Origin: Membranipora membranacea
Taxonomy: Eukaryota > Bryozoa > Gymnolaemata > Cheilostomatida > Membraniporidae
NCBI GenBank assembly: GCA_914767715.1
Contig: OU612075.1
Coordinates: 22,756,001 to 22,820,000, forward strand
DNA length: 64,000 nucleotides
Direction: 5' to 3'
A model generated the notes under the pieces. The model searched no databases. It saw only the letters and a program-made list of their open reading frames with translations, and had not been told where the DNA came from. Of the stretch, positions 1 to 13,447 are shown in pieces. Position 1 is the first letter of the stretch, and each line of letters begins with the position of its first letter. The position numbers and the translations under genes are program-made.

Positions 1-3000
1 CCCGTTCCAGGAGTAGGATGCAGCGGTTTATCAGGGTTACATGGTCCAATGGATTTAGACGAAGCTAAATCTGCTATCGCTTATGCTGTAAACTGTGGAG
101 TAAACTTCATTGATACAGCTCCATTTTATAATGACAGGAGGTATGTAAAGTGCAAAGAGGAGCTGGTTGATGACCATCGACTTCCATCCTACCACCCTTC
201 CTGCTTCTATAGGCTACAAGGCAACTTAAGATAATATGAGGAATATGACTAACTAATATACCATAAATAAGCAAGGTGGAAAATCAATTTTTTGACATAA
301 TAATGGGAATTGATTATAGTTAATATTACATTATCACAGTTTGGAGTAGGACAACTCCTGATCACAATATTTTGAAGGTTTATGTATGTATGCCCCTGTA
401 TGCACCCTCCCTGATGTATGTTATTGCAGGAGGGGTATATCCAACCCTCCCTAGTTATTGCGAGTGATTATATCAGACTGTTTGTTAATTTTGTTCTAAA
501 TCTAGCTGTTTTCAACTTTTGTGATTAGGAGCATCAGAATACTAAAATGTACTGAAAATATTATAAACATAAATATTTCAAATAATTACCATGCAGAGTT
601 GGAGGAAAATTCCTCAGGAAGTTTATCGTACATTCTCAAATAATTATTATGTTCATGATAAACAAATATTTGATAAGATAAAAATTCGAAGTTAACAAAA
701 ATACGAATAGCGCAATAATAATTTTTATAATCAGCAATCTTTTATCTTTACAGGGCCGGTAAAGGCAGCTTCAAAGTTTCAACATTATAAAAATGATCGT
801 GCTACAGCAAATTTGAACTATTATTAAATAAAATTCGTCTGAGCATTCATTACCTCTAGGATCATTTCTCAAAGTCAAAGGTCATGATTTTCCCAATCTC
901 GTATGGCGGGACATGATTAAATCCACCAGATGTCGGTGTGGATCTAGTCTGCTCAAGCCAGTTTAAATGCAAATACAAAAATGATACCTTGTTTGTTCCA
1001 TTGAAGCATGTGAGCTTCAATTTTAATGTAACATAGATGACTTGTAAATAAATCATAGAGTTACGATACAATGGCAAACTGCCAATTCATTATTTCGAAA
1101 TTTCAACCAGCAAATAATTTTGATATCTGAAAATTGGGATATATGACAATAGGCAGTGTGGAGATTGTTAGACAGAGTTCAATCCAGTCTGACTTTGCCT
1201 GCATTTAAAATTTGCTTCCCTTCCACTGATAAGCCGCAGCTGACCAGCCTTGTGGGAGGCAACTCCAAATGCAGGCAAACTGGATCAGTCTCTAGGAGAT
1301 TATTAGCTAATGATTCATGGCAATATAAAAAATTAACAAACTTATTTCAATTTTATTTTAGTTCAGAAATACACCTGGGAGAAGTGTTCCAGACAATAAA
1401 TAGAGATGATTTCTGTGTGGCAACAAAGATAGGTCGCTATATGGATCTTACTGCCCAAGAAGAGAGGTAACTCTATACATATTCACATTCTTAATTTTGT
1501 TTTTCAGACAACCCTGGCTGGATTAGACAGAATGGTTCATGATGAAAACTTTGTCAACAACTTTGGTTCAGAGTCTAACAATTGACGTCAGTCATCAGAC
1601 ATAGATGATGTCATACTGTATTATATAGCTCTCCTGCTAAATTTCACGTAAATGTTTTTGTAGCTTTGATTATTCAGCGCTGAAAACCAGAGAGAGTGTA
1701 GTGCAAAGCCTTCGCTGCATGAAACTTGATTTCATAGATCTGATACAAATCCATGATGTGGAGTTTGCGCCGAGTTTGGACTACTTGCTAAAGGAGACTA
1801 TTCCCTGCCTTGTTGATCTGAAGCGGCAAGGGCTGGTGCGTTCCATAGGCATTACAGGCAAGTTATTACATAATACCAAGTGTATGTGTATCGTGTCTGT
1901 GTCCTTCCTGATAGTTAACAATACTCAATGAATCAGATTAAATCCCTTCATCGACAATATTGTATTGATTGCACGTTATCAGTATTAAATATCAACTCAC
2001 TATCAATGACACTGTACTAATTGCAATGACTTTAGCTAATTGAAGGTTGTCTCCCCTGCACACTATACTAAAGATTTTAAAGGGTATATTTACTTAGTTT
2101 AAGTTAAATAGAAAGATTTTTGAGCACAAATAGATAACAAAACAATATTTAAAACAGATGTTTATTATGAAAAAAACATTTTCAGCATGTAAAAACCAAC
2201 ATATTCAAATAGACACATAGCAACGCTGAAGATATAGTTATACTTGAATAAATTACGCAAATGACAGATTTAGCAGTTGCGGAGAACATGTCACCATGGC
2301 ACTCCTGCACTAGGCCTACTAAACTACTAGTCTAATTCAATCAATGAATTAACTTTTGAAACCAGTTTTCTGGTTAATAATTAACATAAGTAATGGAAAA
2401 GTATCAGGTTTAGAACAGTGTCATATGTGTCACACTTATAACCCAATCTCCTTATTTTATGTCCAGACAAAACTTGTTCCGGCACTGCAACATATTATGA
2501 ATAAGAGCTGTGCAATAATCTACTGAATATGTAATTACCATACCGCAAGGATGACGGAAATGGGTGTGACATCACAGTTTGAATGTTGCACATTATTATG
2601 CGTACATTGTAAAAACTGCCATGAAAAAGGTACATGCAGTAGTCTAGACAATAATTTACAACATCCAATGCTGTCTTTTTTTACAGGTTACTCAACCAAA
2701 CATTTGAGGCGTGTAGTGGAGGCATGCCCGCAGCACATTGACACCATAATGTCATACTTCAGACACAATATATACGATGACAGTTTGTTGAAGGATTTGC
2801 CATTTTATAAATCAAGAAATATTGGTGTCATCAACGCTTCACCTCTCGGTGTGTAGTCCTGCTGTTTTAATCATATTAGTATTACTATAAGGGTTGCTGA
2901 ATTTGTTTTCGGTGTTGGCTGGTTTTTAAAGTTTGCCAATGAATTGTCACCACAATATCACAGAGTAAGGATATATCCTTACTCTTTGACAATATTAACC

Positions 3001-4173
3001 ACTCTAATCACTCTAACCATTCTAATCCTTTCATGATATCTAAATTTGTGTAACACTTCTTACTCAGTTGAGTGGGCCGAGCTCCCAGTAGTGTAGTGAT
3101 GTCTCGTGGATGTCCGCATCATATTTTTTTCTTTTGCTGAGGATGGAAGTTTCACAAGGTTACGGAATTGAATGATAAAGATTCACATAGTATTAGGTCC
3201 ATGCCATGACCAAAATATATTATGATTAATGTATTGTGTATTCGATTGTTCCCTATTTAAGCCATAGGTTTACTAACTAACCGGGGTAAGACACCAGAAT
3301 GGAACCCAGCATCAGAAGAAGTGAAGTTAGCCTGTAGAGAAGCTGCTGAGTACTGCACTGAGAGAGGGGTGGACCTGGCACGCCTCACACTCAGGTATGA
3401 GCTTAGTTTGCCTTGTCTCTCGAGGTGAACAAGACTAAGTTTTGCAAGTTTAGCCCACCAGCCCACCAGCAGGATCACCATATTATTGGGACTAACCAGG
3501 TGATGGGCGATTAACATTTCTTTATCACAATTTTGCTCAAGTTCAGATCTCTCAACCACTCAGGCTTAGCCTGAGGTTCTCAGATTTTTGAGTTCAACTC
3601 AGGCGATATCAGAAAATAAGCTCAATGCTCGGATTTTAACTCATATTCATCTAAGTTGGAAATTTCCTGAGTTTGCGGTCGATTATTTATTGATGATCTA
3701 GCTGTATTTAAACTGATACTGTCACCCTAAAAACCAAATGAAATCATCTGTAGAGCCCCAATTTGCTCGCTAGGCTTTGGTGGCCAGACTCAATAGCAGA
3801 GGCTTACGGAACCTCCAAAACCCAAGCTGTTTATGCACAAGTTATTTTGTGCCTTTGATGGGCCACTAAGCCACACGGTATCGGCAAAACTCAGGATTTC
3901 TTTCTCTTAGGTTGAGAGACCTGTATAGTTATTTAATTGTCACCGTTTTTCCACAGATATTCACATGCTACTGTTGGAGTTAATATGACACTGTGGAGTA
4001 GTAGAAAAGTGTCTAACATGAAATCTAATATCTGTCACTCTCTGACATCACTAACTAAACAGGAGGAGGAAACTCTCACTGCTGTACGTAACCAAATACT
4101 TCGATCAATCAGAAACCACCACTGGGAGGATAAGCTTCACTCTTATCGTAGATTTTGGAATCTTCATGAATGA
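1..4173 (+). CDS. L-galactose dehydrogenase-like aldo-keto reductase, 5' partial
   Basis: Six exons join in frame: 1-140, 1362-1466, 1664-1857, 2687-2848, 3262-3394, 3957-4173 (TGA). They encode about 316 residues; only the first few tens of residues lie outside the window. The AKR catalytic tetrad is visible: Asp in FIDTAPFY, Tyr in the same motif, Lys in VATKIGRY and His in IQIHDVEF. The segment SPLAIGLLTNRGKTPEWNPA matches the L-galactose dehydrogenase subgroup (SPL-x-x-GLLT...PEWHPAS). This cytosolic NAD(P)-dependent enzyme oxidises L-galactose in plant ascorbate synthesis; the substrate of animal homologues is uncertain. Intron phases agree at every junction. The intron after exon 3 uses a GC donor (CAG/GCAAGT). 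The gene converges on the minus-strand tetraspan gene. Confidence 0.9.
1182..1285. repeat. Inverted-repeat element, TTTGCCTGCATT family (copy 1)
   Basis: The left arm ATCCAGT...TTTGCCTGCATTT and right arm AAATGCAGGCAAACTGGAT face each other, with a few extra bases in the left arm. The interior contains GGGAGGCAACTCC. It lies in intron 1 of the aldo-keto reductase gene, just before exon 2. Related copies are at about 43940-44043 and 60753-60811. Confidence 0.65.
2953..2984. repeat. Short palindrome, ATCACAGAGTAAGGAT family (copy 1)
   Basis: AGAGTAAGGATATATCCTTACTCT is written here as two arms: AGAGTAAGGAT and ATCCTTACTCT around a 2-nt centre, preceded by the constant flank TATCAC. It is intronic in the reductase gene. 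The same flank and left arm recur at about 26491, 38628 and 62237. Confidence 0.65.
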
Positions 4174-5737
4174 ACCGATGTTTGGCGGATCTAAGTGATA
4201 CTTATAATTAAATAATGATCTCCTTTCCCAGATTTATTTAAGCTAAATCAGTTGTATCATTGCAGATAATCAATCACTAACAATTTTTAACCTGACTGTG
4301 TTGAATTACAGTGTCATATTGTTATTTGTGTCAGTTGTCATTGAAGTTATTTTTCTGTGAGTACTTTACAATGGTACAATTTCCAATGAACCTGTTTGCT
4401 TCTATGACCTGTCTGATGTATACCCAGCAAGGCATTGTGGGCGCTCTCTAGGCTAATTTATGAGAAATTCACCATGCATAAAAATAAAGTTCTCCTGTCA
4501 AACTAGATATCTGTAGCAAGGGTAGAAACATTAACATAAATGACAGCAGCAACTGCCTCCAGCATTACATAGTTAATATCTCGGTCAATTGCGCTTGTCA
4601 CTGCAATCAAAGGCTTGGGTTATCAGAGAGAAATAGGACAAGTCTGTCAGATTATATAATATTATATATTTTATAACCATCATACAAAACCTAGATTTAT
4701 GTGTTGCTGTATGACATCATATTAAACTGTTCAGAAGAAAATGGTAGGTATTATGTTCATTGCGTTGCAGAGGTAAGGTTAGGTAGGAAGGGTGTATAAT
4801 AATTGATTGGTACACAGGCTAATTCTGTATCCAATGTGACAATGAGCACAGATGCCTTAATAACAGGGACTCGTGTCAAATAAGACCCAAATCTAAAAAA
4901 ATCCAAATCTCCAAAAGTTTAATGAAACAAAAATGCATCGTTACTCCAATATATAGTCTAGGTCTAAAACTCACATCAGCATTTCTTTTACTAAAATAAA
5001 ATCTGTAGAGGATATAAGTATGGTTAATATCAGTAAATATGGTTTCTTGAACTTTCTGGATGACAAAGTGATATCATGAAGTTGCTCCTTTTCCATGTCT
5101 TGGTTGATGGTAGGTTGTCACAACAAATTAATTATGCGTAATATACTGAGCACTCTGTGTGTGTCTAATGTGTGAATACGAGGTCAAAAATCTCGGAAAT
5201 ACAGGGAGCAAAACAGAAAACAATCGAACTGATGAGATAAATGAAAAACATAGATCTATCTCATTGGTGATTCTAACCTTATAACCTATGAAGAATAAGG
5301 AACAAAGGATAGTAAAATATATATATATGTATACGTAATAGTCATATATGAGCGATGGATCAGATCGATAGCAGATCATACTTCCTAGCATTGTGGGAGA
5401 TATTGTGGGTAATATAGATATATATATGAATGAAATATCTCAATCTAAGTAATATGGCACCTTATAATAGAACAACTGGTCACAGAAATACTGTAATTTT
5501 TAACATTTATCATCAATTCTCAAAAAAAAAAACCACTTCAAACTTTGAATGTAGAATATTGAGCGACAAATTCAATGATGAGCAACAATTCCAGAGTTGT
5601 GATTTTGTCTAAGGATCAATTTTGCATAAAAAAATTAATGACATTAAACATTGGTAATGTGCGGATTGCAGAGTTATAGATATGTAGTCAGGTCAGGTCA
5701 GCACAGCTCGAGAGGCTGTTAGATTACTTATTAGTTT
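4174..5737. other. Convergent intergenic stretch, no gene seen
   Basis: This lies between the 3' ends of the reductase (+) and the tetraspan gene (-). It holds the two 3' UTRs and AT-rich sequence; an AATAAA occurs near 4484. No exon chain with consistent splice phases was found on either strand. Confidence 0.5.
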
Positions 5738-8700
5738 TTACTTATCTGTGGCGGACTGCTCGTACTGTGTGAGGGGAGATTTATCATTCACCTCAGGGGA
5801 GACAATCACCTCACAAACAGCATTATCCTCATGTATCACAGGTTCTCTTACAGCAGAGTCTGATTGAGTTCTGAACCTGCGGGGGCGTGACCCACTCCCT
5901 GTGTGAGGATTCGGGGTTATCTCCATACTTCCGGTGTGGTTTCCTGAGCCTGATCTCTGTTTGATTATTAATGGTATGTCATCTGCTTTTCTGTGAGAAA
6001 ATAAAGGGTAACATGTCTTTAAAGTTGATTTATCACAGACTATATTGAGTAACTAAGGATCTGTGCTAGACTTTCAGGTCATAAGAGTGCCTAGTGATGA
6101 AAACTGATTATGTAATATAATGTGTGACCTAACCTGATGTTCACCTTGACTGATGCAGGTGAGAGGGGGCGTAGCTCTACCGTCCCCGCCTCGGTCACAG
6201 CAGACTGTTCTAGCTCTCCCTCGTATAGTGACTGAGAGCGGAATGAGTATACTGTATGCTGATTGGTCGGAGGTGAGTATACTGTATGATGATTGGTCGG
6301 TGCTGCGAGAGGTACATCTCCTATGTGTACATGCTGTACCTCAGGTATATAGCGTCTCCTCTGTGTAACATCAAATGTAAGATTATTATTATTATAACAT
6401 CTGGTGACATTATGTGATTTTAGTATTGTATGTCACTGACTTATTTTGGTAGAATTTAATTTTAACAAACTACTGTTTGTCGCTTGTAACAATAATGCCT
6501 TGTAAAATTATAAGGAGTGGTCACCTGGATAATGAAGGTAAAGTTGATATTATATTCGGGTGTGTCAATACAGTAAAGAGAATCTAAGTGCTTGTGCTCC
6601 GGTTCCTGAGGTTCGGCCTCTGGGTTCTGAAGCTCTAGTTTAGTCCTGATACCAAAAAACATTCTGGAACTCTGGATTTCATGTTTTCATTCAATGCTGA
6701 ACATTTGGTCCGAGATCAATGAGCAGCTTTATGTGGTGGACACATGTAGATCAAGTTTGATCTAACTTGTCTGAATTTGGAGTTACTCCCCTTCGAGAGG
6801 AATAAAAACAACTCTAGAACTTAAACCTGACTTCTTGCTTAAACTCAGTTACAGTTACAGAATCTCAGTACTAACCAGACATATCGACATGAACTACAAA
6901 CAGTGTACCATACTGGAGAAAAAATCTATAGGAATAGAAACTTTAGAATCTCATTTCCCATTTTCAAATAAATGTCTTTTTGTCGACAAAGCTAAATCTT
7001 ATGCTCCTATTATAATTATTAGTACTCACATATTTGTCTCCCATGTAATCACGGAGTCGTCCTCTGCCGATTTTTAGCTCCTGATAGTGAGACAGCACAC
7101 ACAACTCACAATATATCTGTAATAATAGTACAATCACAATATATCACATAACAGATCATATGCGTCTCTCAGAGCAGATAAGTCTCCTACTATATGAACA
7201 TCAATTAAACAAACAAAAGGCTGGCGCCTTATCAGTATATGGGGGATAAAATCGTATCTCAGGAATATTGGGTTAAACTTATCCTATTTTATACCAAATT
7301 GGGATTATCACATCACAGTTTTTCAAAAATGACATTTACACATATAAGCTCTGTACTTACATTGATAAGGGTAATAGTGATCCACACAAGTAATATAGCT
7401 ATAAGCAGCTTAGAGAACCCGTCAGTCATTATACCCTCGATTATAGAGGCAGCATCTAATACTGTGACCACGGCTATCGTAACAATCCAGGGTAATAACA
7501 TCCACGACTTATTCTGTAATGAGTATCATAATAACCCAAATGTATAACTATTTATTGGAATGTATGGGCAGGTCAAGTGATGATAACATGAATTACAAGC
7601 TCATCACAGATTAGGATCAGTCACAGGCTTGTAGACTTGTCATCATAAACATACAAATACAAACAAATATAAATAGGTATTTATAAGTATAAACAAGTAT
7701 TTATCAATGTCTGTGCTTGTCATATTCAATGTTTAGATTCTGGTATTAGTAGATTGTATTGGTGCTGTGAGGTCACAACTCCAATCTATTTTCTGATTTG
7801 TGCGTTGAAGTTTTCCACACCTCTTTCACAAATCCCATTAAAGTTAAACATGATATGTGTCACCTTATTGTGCGTGAGAACAGAACTATTTTTTACCAAT
7901 CGCTTCGTTTAACAGTAATGACTCTGTGACTGAGTTACCTTGAGAACTCCTACTATGAGAAGAATTACAGAGAGACAGGCTAGAAATGATGTAGATAAGC
8001 TTATCCACTCCATAACAGACTCTAAAAAGAGCAGATAACCCTCATGGTAAAATTATAATACTGTATATTAGGTTGATTTTTCCATTAAAGTGTTTAGGAA
8101 AGCAAAAAACAACCACTGTTCATATCAAAGCTTTGTTATTGCAATGAACAGAACAAGTAAATTTTTTCGCACATGGACTATAGTGAATGATGTAACCTAA
8201 TTTAAAGTGCGAAAATCCAGGGTCTAGAAGGGTCTAAAGCATGTTATCTCCCCTGTAACGGGTTTACACTAAAATATCTTTGACTACGCTACCGTTGTCT
8301 AATACTGTTTTTTGATAATTTCTAGTGTAAGTAGAGTAGCCTTGTCATTGTCCTAGGTAAGCCCAGGCTTACTGTTATACTGTAAGTGGATCATCATTTA
8401 AATGTAAATCCGTGACATACTCTAGAGTCTAGACCCTTCTAGACCCTGGATTTTTGAACATCACATTAGGTTACATCATTCAATAATGTCATTGTGCGAA
8501 AAAAATTACTTTTTTTGTTCATTGCAACGGCAAAGCTTTGATATGAACAGTGGTTGATTTTTGCTTGTAAGTGATAGCTTTATGGTTATTTCACAATACA
8601 ACGATCTTTACACAAATTCAATATTCTCAACAGTATTGAGATATGTTTCATGGTTATTCAGCAGTAATTCCATACTATGATGAAGCAGTTAACGGTTTAA

Positions 8701-9343
8701 CCTTTTGATTTTTTCTAATCAGAACATAATTATACAAGTGTATGAGGAAGTAGGATATAACGCATTAATAAGAGCCGGGCAGAACTTGTAAGATGTCATG
8801 TGACCTCCAGTCTATATGGAGACTGATCAGTTAACCCCATTGACTTATTATTAGCCCATGGTTAAGCCATTTCTCTGTGACCCTTGACCCTAGGTTCATT
8901 GATGAAATAATCAGGGAAGGACAACTATTACACTCACCTCTGAGTTCATTCTTCTGACGAGGACTTGGAGTCATTGGATCATCTCTAGCATACATTGAGT
9001 CGATAGTCATCCCCATTGAGAGCACACAGTATAACTAAAACAGAATAATACATCCCCATTGAGAGCACACAGTATAACTGAAACAGAATTTTAATATAAC
9101 AGTGAATTGAAAATCTGTGACAAGCAGTCCAATATACCACCACCCCTAGTATCAATGATTAGAATTCTCAGTCTTTTCATGAGATCTGATCAATATGATG
9201 ATAACACTTCACTAAACAGTACAAATGTTTACAGATAATATCCCACATTTGATCTGTGTTAAACTTACTAATGTCCAGACACCGGCAGCAATAACTCCAG
9301 TTCTGAAATTCTTTGTACAGCAACATCTGTTCAGCATCGGCAT
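5738..9343 (-). CDS. LAPTM4/5-like tetraspanning membrane protein
   Basis: Seven exons in transcript order: 9343-9269, 9034-8938, 8021-7939, 7513-7361, 7080-7030, 6360-6134, 5990-5738. Together they give 312 residues with matching phases throughout. The start ATG (9343) opens with MPMLNRCCCTKNFRTGV, like the short Cys-rich, RTG-containing N-terminus of LAPTM proteins. Four hydrophobic segments follow: TM1 ~12-33, TM2 ~62-83, TM3 ~90-110 (LLPWIVTIAVVTVLDAAS) and TM4 ~118-137. A long hydrophilic C-terminal tail of about 170 residues is probably cytosolic. LAPTM proteins sit in late endosomes and lysosomes and bind ubiquitin ligases through PY motifs; no PPxY is seen here, but several Tyr-based motifs (TVYSPP, TVYSFR, LYEGEL) are. 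A ten-residue tandem repeat, PTN(H/Q)HTVYS(P/F), lies in exon 6. Family assignment rests on topology and N-terminus. Confidence 0.75.
6245..6303 (-). repeat. In-frame tandem duplication in tetraspan tail
   Basis: Two copies of a roughly 33-bp unit containing GATTGGTCGG and AGTATACTGTATG lie inside exon 6 of the tetraspan gene. They encode PTNHHTVYSP followed by PTNQHTVYSF, duplicating a Tyr-containing motif of the cytosolic tail without breaking the frame. Confidence 0.75.
8101..8565. mobile_element. Foldback MITE-like element (~465 bp)
   Basis: Long imperfect terminal inverted repeats: the left arm from 8101 (AGCAAAAAACAACCACTG...) through GGTCTAGAAGGGTCTA near 8237 is mirrored by the right arm from about 8425 to 8565 (...CAGTGGTTGATTTTTGCT). 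There is no coding capacity. It sits in the tetraspan intron between exons 2 and 3. This is a non-autonomous foldback transposon of unassigned superfamily. Confidence 0.75.
9008..9089. repeat. 43-bp tandem duplication of a splice acceptor
   Basis: Two near-identical 39-bp copies start at 9008 and 9051 (43-bp spacing). Each includes the beginning of tetraspan exon 2 plus a pyrimidine-rich acceptor on the minus strand. Only the gene-proximal acceptor (exon from 9034) keeps the frame; using the other adds sequence that runs into a stop. Confidence 0.75.
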
Positions 9344-10234
9344 CGTGAATATACTCGGTAAACAATATAGCTGGCTTCTACATGTTACCTATCTGTGCTT
9401 AAGTAAACAAATAATTTATGATAACGGTTCGCAGCAAGCTTTAAGTGCCAACCTAAAATATATTTGTTTTATGGTGAGATTCGGTTACTGACAGCATTTC
9501 TCAGGAGTATATCACTACTAGGATTGAGTTTTGGTCCCTTCACAACTCTGGTCTTCAATGTCAAATATTCAAATATCTAACCATGAATCTTAAATATGAG
9601 TCATTATTTAAACAATAATTTGAAGGCGTGTGGCCTCAATAGCAAGAAACAGATAGGTGGAAATCTAAGAAACATAAGGTTCTTATTTCAATGTCATCGA
9701 TATGAAGCAGTAAGCCTCACAATATACAAGTGACAGTGGTCTATGGTGTGTTGGATGGGTGTCAGGAGGGCTACCTCACAGGTATTTATATCTTCTTCCC
9801 GTCATGTGACAGTTTTTGTTAACGGTTTTGGATGTTTGGCCTGCAGGGACAATGAGTCGTTGTTCACTGGAACGAGGACATATCTGAAGTGTATGTGCTG
9901 TTTGCACTCACAGTCCGAGTTATAAACCTCAGTCTAAGCACAACTCGTAGACATTGCCAGTTACCAAGACAGTGAACTTAAGCTTAGCCATTTGTATTGC
10001 AGGTCTGTATTATTGTACATTATGAAGTGGTCATTCCTTTCACATAGTGTGATGTAGCCTGGCATGACAAGCTTTGGTTGGCCGGAGGGAGAGGTTCCAG
10101 ACAGATTGAGTGCGATTTTGATTTGCAGTTATGAAAAGTTGCCGCTATTCACAGGAGACTTCACCATAAAATAGATAAGCCAGATGGCTGGATCTCTACA
10201 TTACAGAAAAAGTCCAGTTATGTATGGGCAGTAG

Positions 10235-10490
10235 CTAGTGTTTTGAAATTTTTATAGTAGAGGGCTCATAGGTGAAGCCCATGGGGTGTTTAAAAAAATC
10301 AGGTGTCTTATCACTCGCCCATCCCAAGGCATGAGCGGCGAAATATGAGCGCCTCATTGGCGAGGCCGCAATATCTGCGCTAATTTGCTTGCTGTTTGCA
10401 GGCAGGTCGAAGCCCACCTGGGGGCCAACCAATCCCCATTAGAAGATGGACTGCAGCTCTAACCAACTGAGCCACCCCCTACTACAAGGG
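10235..10490 (-). mobile_element. tRNA-derived SINE-like repeat
   Basis: On the minus strand, starting near 10486, the sequence reads like a tRNA head. TGGCTCAGTTGG fits the RNA polymerase III box A, and about 50 nt downstream GGCTTCGACCTGCC resembles box B. The anticodon region is not a clean tRNA, so this is a SINE or tRNA pseudogene. The downstream limit is approximate. Confidence 0.55.
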
Positions 10491-11497
10491 TGGCAGGGTG
10501 TGATGTGTGTGATGGCCTTGTCAAAACTGGCCGCTGGGGTCGACATAAATGTGAACATAAAATAAGGTAATCTTTAAGAATGACTATTGGCTGATGATAT
10601 CTTATGCCGTGGGATTGAAGGTTGGCGAAGAGAGCTTATATTTGTATCCCACTAGTCAGCCTGAATTATAATCAATATCTACCATGATCGAATTGCATTT
10701 TCTCCTTAGTCCTAATCCTTACATATTTATGGAACAAGTCAGAGCCACTCATACCTGACAAGTCTCCCTTTTTGGTAGGGAGCCTCCCAGTTTTTAGGGG
10801 TATTTTCCACCTCCTCCCTATCTCCCCTTTTCCTCCCTTTTTTCAGCTTCCTTCACCCAGAAGACTTTTTAAGCTTCTTGTTGCAAGAAAAACTATGTTT
10901 TCCTACCCCCACGGTACATATACCTGGATAAAATTGCCTATTAACATACCATCTCTCCTTGTTCGGATAAAGTGCAACAATATAATTTGTAAAATCAGGT
11001 AAAATTATGCATTTCATAATATGAACGCTCTCGTTTTGCACCTTCACTGCAGGATGCGCAGAGTGGTACTCCGGGTCGGGAGTTTTTCCGCTGAGACCTC
11101 CTGATTTCTTGGTCTACCAACTTGTCATATATGCAGACCACTGGCAAGAAATTAGCCTGGGCAGGCTGGCTGGTTGGGGTGATCCCCTCACCCACCCCCC
11201 CCCCCCCAAAGCCTACCCAGTCTCTCAAACTTCTTTTACTATAAATAAATGGTTTTTCTCACAGGTCTACTCCAAAACCTGGGTTTTGGGCAATGTTTGA
11301 TTGCCCGCCCTTGAGTTGACAATGGATTTTCAACGATATAGGCAGTATAACAATGCCTTACTGTATTTGAGAACAATGCTGTAGAGGCAGGGGCCCATGT
11401 GTGTTGATGGTAAGTGTAATTCACCTCAGTCTGATATTTTAATACTAAATACAAAATACAAACATAAAATTATTTGGGATCAATTGTATATGCGTTT

Positions 11498-11650
11498 TTA
11501 GCGCTTCCTAGTGGATAGAAATGCTCTCAGAGCAACAGCAGCAGGGGTTCTATTCCGGTCCCCATTGGGGGCTCACACCGCCCCTAAATCCCCAGGTGGA
11601 TCGCTCGGGTGCTTAGCACACTCAAAGCACCGCGATGCCGTGCAGTATCG
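11498..11650 (+). mobile_element. tRNA-derived SINE-like repeat
   Basis: After a run of T, GCGCTTCCTAGTGGATAG contains a box A-like stretch. About 40 nt later GGTTCTATTCC fits box B apart from one base. The following sequence is not tRNA and is GC-richer than the surroundings, as in a SINE body. The 3' limit is uncertain. Confidence 0.5.
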
Positions 11651-13447
11651 CTCTGTAGATTGTAATCTCCCACTTTTGAATTTAGATTACTTGGCAAGTA
11701 TGGAGCCACTCTATGCTCTAGTGTTGAGGGACTGGCCAGAATATTATGTTGGCTCCAGCTGGACTTGGCTGAGTTTGGTAGAGTTCGACCACAAGCCATG
11801 TATATCTACAATCCACACTGACAGAGAAGCTCAGTCCAAGTTCTGACCAGGAGACAGATGCAAATTTTTCTGCAGGTGATAAATATGCAACATAAAGACC
11901 TTATATGTCTTGGAACATAACATTTTTGAACAGGACCAAAAGCAGAACTACAAAGTCCACTGGCAGCAGAGCAAGGAGTACCCCAGCTCATTGGACAGTT
12001 ACTTTGGGACTGAATTTAGACAAATGTATGCTTACCCCAGGTAGCAAATGCTATGTAACATCAACAGAGATACTCACTCTTATCCTTTTTAATCAATCAG
12101 GCAGCAGAAACTCTGTCCTTTATACAGCTTCTTTAAAGGCCGTGATCCGACATTTGTAGCTAGTTTCTTCAAACACTTGGAGTAACATTACTCGGATCTA
12201 TGGGCTAGTAATTTGAGTTTTGAGGATGACAACTCCAAATATACGCTTAATACTTTTATAATTTCCCACCTTCAGGGGCCATCACCCATTCCTGCTGCAA
12301 ACGATTGATATCATTGCTGCTATTCTATATAAGCAAAGAGTCTGTTGTTCCTCCTTCCTATCATCAACCTGAGGGGCTCCATACTAGAATTAGTGAACCT
12401 CTTTGAGCCAAATAGTTGGAAGTACCTGGGTAAAAATCCTTGCTTCCAAATTTTCATATCTATCTCTAAAAACCATTAAATCTATCGTTCTCTCTTTTTA
12501 TAATGCAAAATTGGTCTCAGATGGTTCACCTTTGATTTATTGATTCACCAGACTCCTTATAACAGGATTCACCATACAACAACAAGACAGCAACAGGCAC
12601 TGGCAGAGTGTTTCATTTTAAAGTTATTGATTATGTTCTTACCGCCCACCTCTATTCTACTTCAAGCTTTTTATAGGTGACTAGCTGTTTATAATAAAAT
12701 GTATACAATCAAATACTGTTAGGGTAGAACCTATGTCCTCTAAACACTCCTGTAGAACTGAAAGAACAAAACTGAAAAATTAAACTACAATTTTGATGAT
12801 TTTACAATGCTCGCAAATGCCATGATATTCTTGATCACCACACACATACACACATATATATATATATGTAGTCAGCTTTATTTTTAAAATGCACCGATAT
12901 GATTGAATCCTTGTTGGGTCTCTTCACAAGCTTCTAACGACCAACACATGATCTCAAATTCATTGGCCACAAATAAAATTAACATCCAGATAGCTTAAGT
13001 GTTCTTCTCACTTCAAAATAGACGAGATAGAAAAATCTACATCCAAGAATATGGACACATTACAAACAAATATTAAACAGTCGTATATGTAGATATAATT
13101 TCCCCACAATTCATTTTATTATCAAACTTACATTGAGATTCAACCTTTACCCTTGAAAATGTTACTTCTATCAAAAAGTGATTCTATCAAAAAGTGATAT
13201 ATCAAAATATATTCTGTGATTATCATAATAAACTTTAATAAATATATATATAATATATATATAATAATTATCAAAAATTGAAATCTTATCCTCATAAGTT
13301 CTTCATCTTGATTGAAATTTTCTTTTTTTTTCCTATTTTCCTTCACGATGGCTGATTTTGAAAAACATTCTAGAAATTCTAGAATAAAAAATCAGATTTG
13401 AGGCGCTCACACACATCTCGCTATTAATTTATTATCTCTGCACAGAT

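Noticed and set aside
2551-2686. Extending reductase exon 4 upstream to an ATG at 2551
   Set aside because: A clear TTTTTTTACAG acceptor ends at 2686, and sequence before it has no similarity to the reductase family.
9051-9077. Upstream copy of the tetraspan exon 2 acceptor as the real splice site
   Set aside because: It would bring a frameshift and a stop shortly after; the proximal copy keeps phase and the TM1 reading frame.
10400-10490. Functional tRNA gene on the minus strand
   Set aside because: Box A is good, but the anticodon arm, acceptor pairing and box B are not those of an intact tRNA; SINE-like.
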